Assembly: GCA_002083515.1 (NCBI GenBank)
Contig: LWDN01000097.1
Coordinates: 388 to 11,326 of the forward strand
Direction of reading: 5' to 3'
From: Proteobacteria bacterium HN_bin10
GTDB lineage: Bacteria; Pseudomonadota; Alphaproteobacteria; Caulobacterales; Aquidulcibacteraceae
Length of the DNA: 10,939 nucleotides
In this document: positions 7,280-10,939 of the stretch, in pieces
Position numbering within the stretch: position 1 is the first letter of the stretch
Layout: every line of letters starts with the position of its first letter
Program-made: the position numbers and the translations under genes
The notes under the pieces: model-generated
Database searches by the model: none
Seen by the model: the letters and a program-made list of their open reading frames with translations, nothing else
What the model was told of the DNA's origin: nothing

Positions 7280-7302
7280 CAAAGAGTTGGAGAGCGTAAC
7301 GG

Positions 7303-7911
7303 ATGCTGGCGTCTATCGCCTTCTACGCATTGTCCGCGGTCGCCGTATTGTCGGCGCTCGCGGTGATCAGCGTGCGCAACCCCGTGCACTCGGTGTTGTT
7401 CCTGATCCTGACGTTTTTCACCTCGGCGGGGCTGTTCGTTCTGCTGGGGGCGGAGTTCCTGGCGATGCTGCTGGTGGTCGTCTATGTCGGGGCGGTGGCG
7501 GTGTTGTTCCTGTTCGTCGTCATGATGCTCGACGTCGATTTTGCCGAACTGAAGCAGGGCTTCCTCTCCTACATGCCCATCGGTGCTTTGATTGCGCTCG
7601 TTTTGCTTGGCGAGCTGGGTCTGGTCGCGAGTGCGGCAATGTCGGCGGACGGCGCCCCGATCGCGCTGGCGCCGGCGCAGACGAGCGAAATCACCAATGC
7701 CGAAGCCATCGGCCGCGTGCTCTACACCGATTACATCCTGGTTTTTCAAATGGCGGGCTTAGTTCTCTTCGTCGCCATGATCGGCGCCATCGTGCTGACG
7801 CTGCGCCACCGGCCGGGCGTCAAGAAGCAGGACATTGCCGCGCAAGTGGGACGCAAGCGCTCCGAAGGCGTTGAACTGAAGGACGTTCGTCCGGGGCAGG
7901 GGCTCGGCTGA
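7303..7911 (+). CDS. nuoJ: NADH-quinone oxidoreductase subunit J (ND6 type)
   Basis: NuoJ (202 residues) is a membrane-arm subunit next to NuoH and NuoK. Five hydrophobic segments are seen near 3-22, 29-48, 54-76, 91-110 and 144-167. The conserved third helix, EFLAMLLVVVYVGAVAVLFL (51-70), contains the Tyr and Gly of the family's flexible pi-bulge region. RNPVHSVLF (25-33) is also typical. The C-terminal tail after 168 is charged and soluble. ATG 7303 has GGAG at 7290-7293, ten bases upstream, just after the intergenic repeat. The stop overlaps the nuoK start by one base (TGATG), so the two are probably translationally coupled. Confidence 0.95.
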   Translation: MLASIAFYALSAVAVLSALAVISVRNPVHSVLFLILTFFTSAGLFVLLGAEFLAMLLVVVYVGAVAVLFLFVVMMLDVDFAELKQGFLSYMPIGALIALVLLGELGLVASAAMSADGAPIALAPAQTSEITNAEAIGRVLYTDYILVFQMAGLVLFVAMIGAIVLTLRHRPGVKKQDIAAQVGRKRSEGVELKDVRPGQGLG

Positions 7912-8219
7912 TGGAGATCACGCTCGCCCACTACCTGTTCGTCGCCGCCGCGCTCTTCACCATCGGCGTGTTCGGCATCTTCGTGAACCGCAAGAACGTC
8001 ATCATCATTCTGATGTCGATCGAGTTGGTGCTGCTTTCTGTGAACGTCAATCTGGTGGCGTTCTCGGCCTATCTGCAGAACCTTGAAGGCCAGATTTTCG
8101 CGATGATCGTGCTGACGGTGGCGGCGGCGGAGGCCGCTGTCGGCCTTGCCATCCTCGTCACTTACTTCCGCAATCGCGGCAACATCGCCGTCGAAGACAT
8201 CAACCAGATGAGGGGCTGA
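7911..8219 (+). CDS. nuoK: NADH-quinone oxidoreductase subunit K (ND4L type)
   Basis: NuoK (102 residues, normal family length) has three membrane helices, near 5-25, 29-52 and 60-85. The two buried glutamates needed for proton transfer are present: E38 in MSIELVLLSVNVN and E74 in AAAEAAVGLAI, matching E. coli E36 and E72. The VNRKNVIIILMSIE motif is typical. ATG 7911 overlaps the nuoJ stop. Four bases separate its stop from the nuoL start. Confidence 0.97.
   Translation: MEITLAHYLFVAAALFTIGVFGIFVNRKNVIIILMSIELVLLSVNVNLVAFSAYLQNLEGQIFAMIVLTVAAAEAAVGLAILVTYFRNRGNIAVEDINQMRG
8210..8215 (+). promoter_or_regulatory. Ribosome binding site deciding the nuoL GTG start
   Basis: GAGGGG at the end of nuoK lies eight bases before GTG 8224. 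It supports this unusual start over the first in-frame ATG (8320), which would remove most of the first membrane helix. Confidence 0.65.
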
Positions 8220-8223
8220 GCCG

Positions 8224-10227
8224 GTGCAATTCTCACCTGAAGCCCTGATCGTGCTGGCGCCGCTGATCGCGGCGGCGTTCGCGGGTCTGCTGCAGCGTTA
8301 CATCGGCGACCGTGTCGCCATGGCGCTGACCACTGCATCGGTCGGCCTGTCGCTGACGTTGTCTTGGCCGATCTTCGCGGAATTCGTCTGGGGTGACGGA
8401 CACGCGCGCGTCATCGAACTTTTCCGGTTTATCGACGTCGCGGGCTTCACCTCGACCTGGAGCGTGCGCATCGACACGCTCTCGGCGATCATGCTGGTGG
8501 TCGTGAACACGGTCTCGTTCCTGGTTCACGTCTATTCCTGGGGCTACATGGCCGAAGACCCGCACAAAGCGCGGTTCTTCTCCTATCTGTCGTTCTTCAC
8601 CTTTTCGATGCTCGCTTTGGTGACGGCGAACGACTTCCTGCAGCTTTTCTTCGGTTGGGAGGGTGTCGGCGTCGCCTCCTATCTATTGATCGGATTTTGG
8701 TATCAGAAACGCAGCGCTAACGACGCGGCGATCAAGGCCTTCATCACCAATCGGGTCGGCGATTTCGGCTTCGCGCTCGGGATCATGGCGATCTTCTTTT
8801 GCTATGGTTCGATCGAATTCGACGCCGTGTTTGAAGCCGCCGCGGCCAATCCGGGGCTGATGATTGGCGTCGGCGAGGTGCAGTTCAGCGCCATCGAGGT
8901 CGTCTGTTTCCTCCTGTTCATCGGGGCCATGGGCAAGTCGGCGCAGTTCTTCCTGCACGTCTGGCTGCCCGACGCGATGGAAGGTCCGACGCCGGTTTCC
9001 GCGCTCATCCACGCCGCCACCATGGTGACGGCCGGCGTGTTCATGGTCAGCCGCTGTGGCGACCTCTATCATTTGGCGCCTCTGGCCAGCGGGTTCGTGA
9101 CCATCGTCGGCGCGACCACGGCCCTGTTCGCGGCGACCGTTGGGCTTGCCCAGAACGACATCAAGCGCGTCGTCGCCTATTCGACCTGCTCGCAGCTTGG
9201 CTACATGTTCTTCGCCGCCGGCGTGGGCGCCTACAACGCGGCGATGTTTCACCTGTTCACGCACGCCTTCTTCAAGGCGCTGTTATTCCTTGGCGCCGGT
9301 TCGGTGATTCACGGCCTGCACCATGAGCAGGACATGCGCTACATGGGCGGCGTCCGCAAACCGATGCCGATCACGTGGGCGATGATGACAATCGGCACCT
9401 TTGCGCTGATCGGCTTCGGCATTCCGGGCATCGGCGGCTTTGCCGGGTTCTACTCGAAGGACGCGATCATCGAGGCGGCCTACGGCTCGCACGGGATCGG
9501 CGCGCAATTCGCATTCTGGTGCGGGGTGACCGCGGCGCTGCTGACCAGCTTCTATTCATGGCGCCTGGCCTTCATGACCTTCGAGGGCAAGTTCCGCCCA
9601 AACCCGCATGCGCACCACCATGACGATCACGGCGATCATGGCGCACATCACGCGCCAGCCGATGGGTCGGCGCCGGCGCATGAATCGCCCTGGATCATGC
9701 TGGCGCCGCTTTTTGTCCTGGCGGCAGGAGCGATATTCGCGGGCTACGTATTCTACCCGTACTTCCTCGGCGAGCATGCTGAAGGCTTTTGGCATCACGC
9801 CGTGCCCTTGGCGCACGGGGAACATCACGACTTCCCGGCGTGGGTGATCTGGGCCCCGGTGGTGGTGACTGTGATCGGCTTCCTCCTCGCCGTGATCTTC
9901 TATCTCTGGCAGCCGGGCGCGCCGAAGGCGATGGCGAAGGGCCCGGTCTGGTCGTTCCTCTACAACAAATGGTTCTTCGACGAGATCTACGACTTCATCT
10001 TCGTCAAAGGCGCGCGCGCGCTCGGCGATTTGTTCTGGAAGGTCGGCGACAAGCGCCTGATTGACGGGTTCGGCCCCGATGGCGTCGCGGCGGCGTCGAA
10101 CTTCTTTTCGCGCAATCTACGCCGCCTGCAGACCGGGTTCGTCTATCACTACAGCTTCATCATGCTGATCGCGGCGGTGGCCTTCGGCGCCTATGCGATC
10201 CTGGCCGGGATCGGAGTCGGCCAATGA
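8224..10227 (+). CDS. nuoL: NADH-quinone oxidoreductase subunit L (ND5 type, antiporter-like)
   Basis: NuoL (667 residues) is the distal proton-pumping subunit, related to Mrp antiporter subunits, with a long lateral helix at its C-terminus. Key residues are visible: E146 in FFGWEGVGVASYLL, K238 in GAMGKSAQFFLHVWLPDAM, H263 in ALIHAATMVTAGVF, and K412 in FAGFYSKDAI (counterparts of E. coli E144, K229, a conserved helix-8 His and K399). A His-rich hydrophilic loop at about 460-476 has 8 His in 15 residues (462-476), and a second His cluster follows near 520-540. The C-terminal KWFFDEIYDFIFVKGARALG region is typical. The start is GTG, supported by GAGGGG upstream. The stop overlaps nuoM in an ATGA. 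It is longer than E. coli NuoL (about 613), mainly through the His-rich loop region. Confidence 0.97.
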   Translation: MQFSPEALIVLAPLIAAAFAGLLQRYIGDRVAMALTTASVGLSLTLSWPIFAEFVWGDGHARVIELFRFIDVAGFTSTWSVRIDTLSAIMLVVVNTVSFLVHVYSWGYMAEDPHKARFFSYLSFFTFSMLALVTANDFLQLFFGWEGVGVASYLLIGFWYQKRSANDAAIKAFITNRVGDFGFALGIMAIFFCYGSIEFDAVFEAAAANPGLMIGVGEVQFSAIEVVCFLLFIGAMGKSAQFFLHVWLPDAMEGPTPVSALIHAATMVTAGVFMVSRCGDLYHLAPLASGFVTIVGATTALFAATVGLAQNDIKRVVAYSTCSQLGYMFFAAGVGAYNAAMFHLFTHAFFKALLFLGAGSVIHGLHHEQDMRYMGGVRKPMPITWAMMTIGTFALIGFGIPGIGGFAGFYSKDAIIEAAYGSHGIGAQFAFWCGVTAALLTSFYSWRLAFMTFEGKFRPNPHAHHHDDHGDHGAHHAPADGSAPAHESPWIMLAPLFVLAAGAIFAGYVFYPYFLGEHAEGFWHHAVPLAHGEHHDFPAWVIWAPVVVTVIGFLLAVIFYLWQPGAPKAMAKGPVWSFLYNKWFFDEIYDFIFVKGARALGDLFWKVGDKRLIDGFGPDGVAAASNFFSRNLRRLQTGFVYHYSFIMLIAAVAFGAYAILAGIGVGQ

Positions 10228-10939
10228 GCGAGCTCGTGGCCGGCTGGCCGATCCTCTCCATTGTCACGTTCATGCCGGCGGCCGGCGCGCTGCTGATCCT
10301 GCTCGCGCGCGTATCGCAGCGCGGCGAGGACGTCGGATACGACAACGGCGTCAAACTGCTGGCGTTGCTGGTGACGATCGCGACGTTCGTTGCCTCGTTG
10401 TTTGCGTTTGCGGCTTTCGATCCGAGCAATCCCGACTATCAGCTGCAAGAGCATATCCCCTGGGCCTTCGGAGCGTCCTACGCCATGGGCGTCGACACGC
10501 TGGCGATGTCGCTGGTGATGCTGACGACGTTCCTGACGCCGATCTGCATCCTGGCGAGCTGGGTGATCGAGAAGCAGGTCTCGAGCTACATGATCCTGTT
10601 CCTGCTGCTGGAGACGCTGATGATCGGCGTCTTCTGCGCGCAGGACATCATCCTCTTCTATATCTTCTTCGAGGGCGGCCTCATCCCGATGTTTATTCTC
10701 ATCGGCGTTTGGGGCGGGGAGCGGCGAGTCTACGCCGCCTTCAAATTCTTCCTCTACACGCTGTTGGGCTCGCTGCTGATGCTGGTGGCGATCGTCTACA
10801 TGATCGCCACCGCCGGCACCTCGAACATTCCGGCGCTGACCGAATACGCCCAGACCACCGGCTTCGACGCGAATATCCAGATATGGCTGTGGCTGGCCTT
10901 CTTCGCTTCATTTGCCGTGAAGATGCCGATGTGGCCGGT
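10224..10939 (+). CDS. nuoM: NADH-quinone oxidoreductase subunit M, 5' part (partial)
   Basis: ATG 10224 overlaps the nuoL stop (ATGA), with GGAG at 10213-10216 seven bases upstream. The frame is open to the end of the window, giving 238 codons of the roughly 500 expected for this antiporter-like (ND4 type) proton-pumping subunit. The protein begins MSELVAGWPILSIVTFMPAA. Characteristic parts are GVDTLAMSLVMLTTFLTP (about 89-106), FYIFFEGGLIPMFILIGVWG with the essential E150 (E. coli E144), and FASFAVKMPMWP at the edge with K233 (E. coli K234). Several hydrophobic helices are visible. It is truncated only by the window edge. Subunit N is expected downstream. Confidence 0.96.
   Translation, partial: MSELVAGWPILSIVTFMPAAGALLILLARVSQRGEDVGYDNGVKLLALLVTIATFVASLFAFAAFDPSNPDYQLQEHIPWAFGASYAMGVDTLAMSLVMLTTFLTPICILASWVIEKQVSSYMILFLLLETLMIGVFCAQDIILFYIFFEGGLIPMFILIGVWGGERRVYAAFKFFLYTLLGSLLMLVAIVYMIATAGTSNIPALTEYAQTTGFDANIQIWLWLAFFASFAVKMPMWP

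Overview
This window is the central and distal part of a respiratory complex I operon (NADH:ubiquinone oxidoreductase, NDH-1). All genes lie on the + strand in the order nuoD (3' end)-E-F-[three small genes]-G-H-I-J-K-L-M (5' part). The sequence is GC-rich by eye. NuoC and NuoD are not fused (though only the end of NuoD is seen). The NuoG, NuoH and NuoI motifs, together with extra unidentified genes between nuoF and nuoG, point to an alphaproteobacterium. A Caulobacterales/Hyphomonadaceae-type organism is my best guess, but this comes from recalled family resemblance and not from a search.

Layout. 1-1031: end of NuoD (peripheral arm, quinone-site subunit) and NuoE. 1033-2346: NuoF, which with NuoE and NuoG forms the NADH-oxidising module. 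2352-3033: a translationally coupled group of three small genes that are not canonical complex I subunits: an 81-residue protein with two predicted membrane segments, a 41-residue protein with one, and a YciI-like soluble protein. 3034-3316: the longest non-coding gap (283 bases), with a short perfect hairpin and a roughly 95-bp stretch bounded by inverted GGGGxCAGGC ends. 3317-5383: NuoG. 5384-5522: a gap almost filled by a REP-like palindromic repeat. 5523-7146: NuoH and NuoI. 7147-7302: a gap filled by a second, unrelated three-hairpin repeat. 7303-10939: NuoJ, NuoK, NuoL and the first 238 codons of NuoM, the proton-pumping membrane arm, tightly packed with overlapping stops and starts.

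Function. NADH is oxidised at FMN in NuoF. Electrons pass through iron-sulfur clusters in NuoE, NuoF, NuoG and NuoI to quinone at the NuoD/NuoH interface. NuoH, J, K, L and M then translocate protons. All cluster ligands and the key membrane Glu/Lys residues that can be checked here are present, so the enzyme looks functional.

I see no undescribed defence, mobile or biosynthetic system. The parts worth a second look are the three-gene insertion between nuoF and nuoG and the three intergenic gaps, each holding a different palindromic element, inside an otherwise compact operon.
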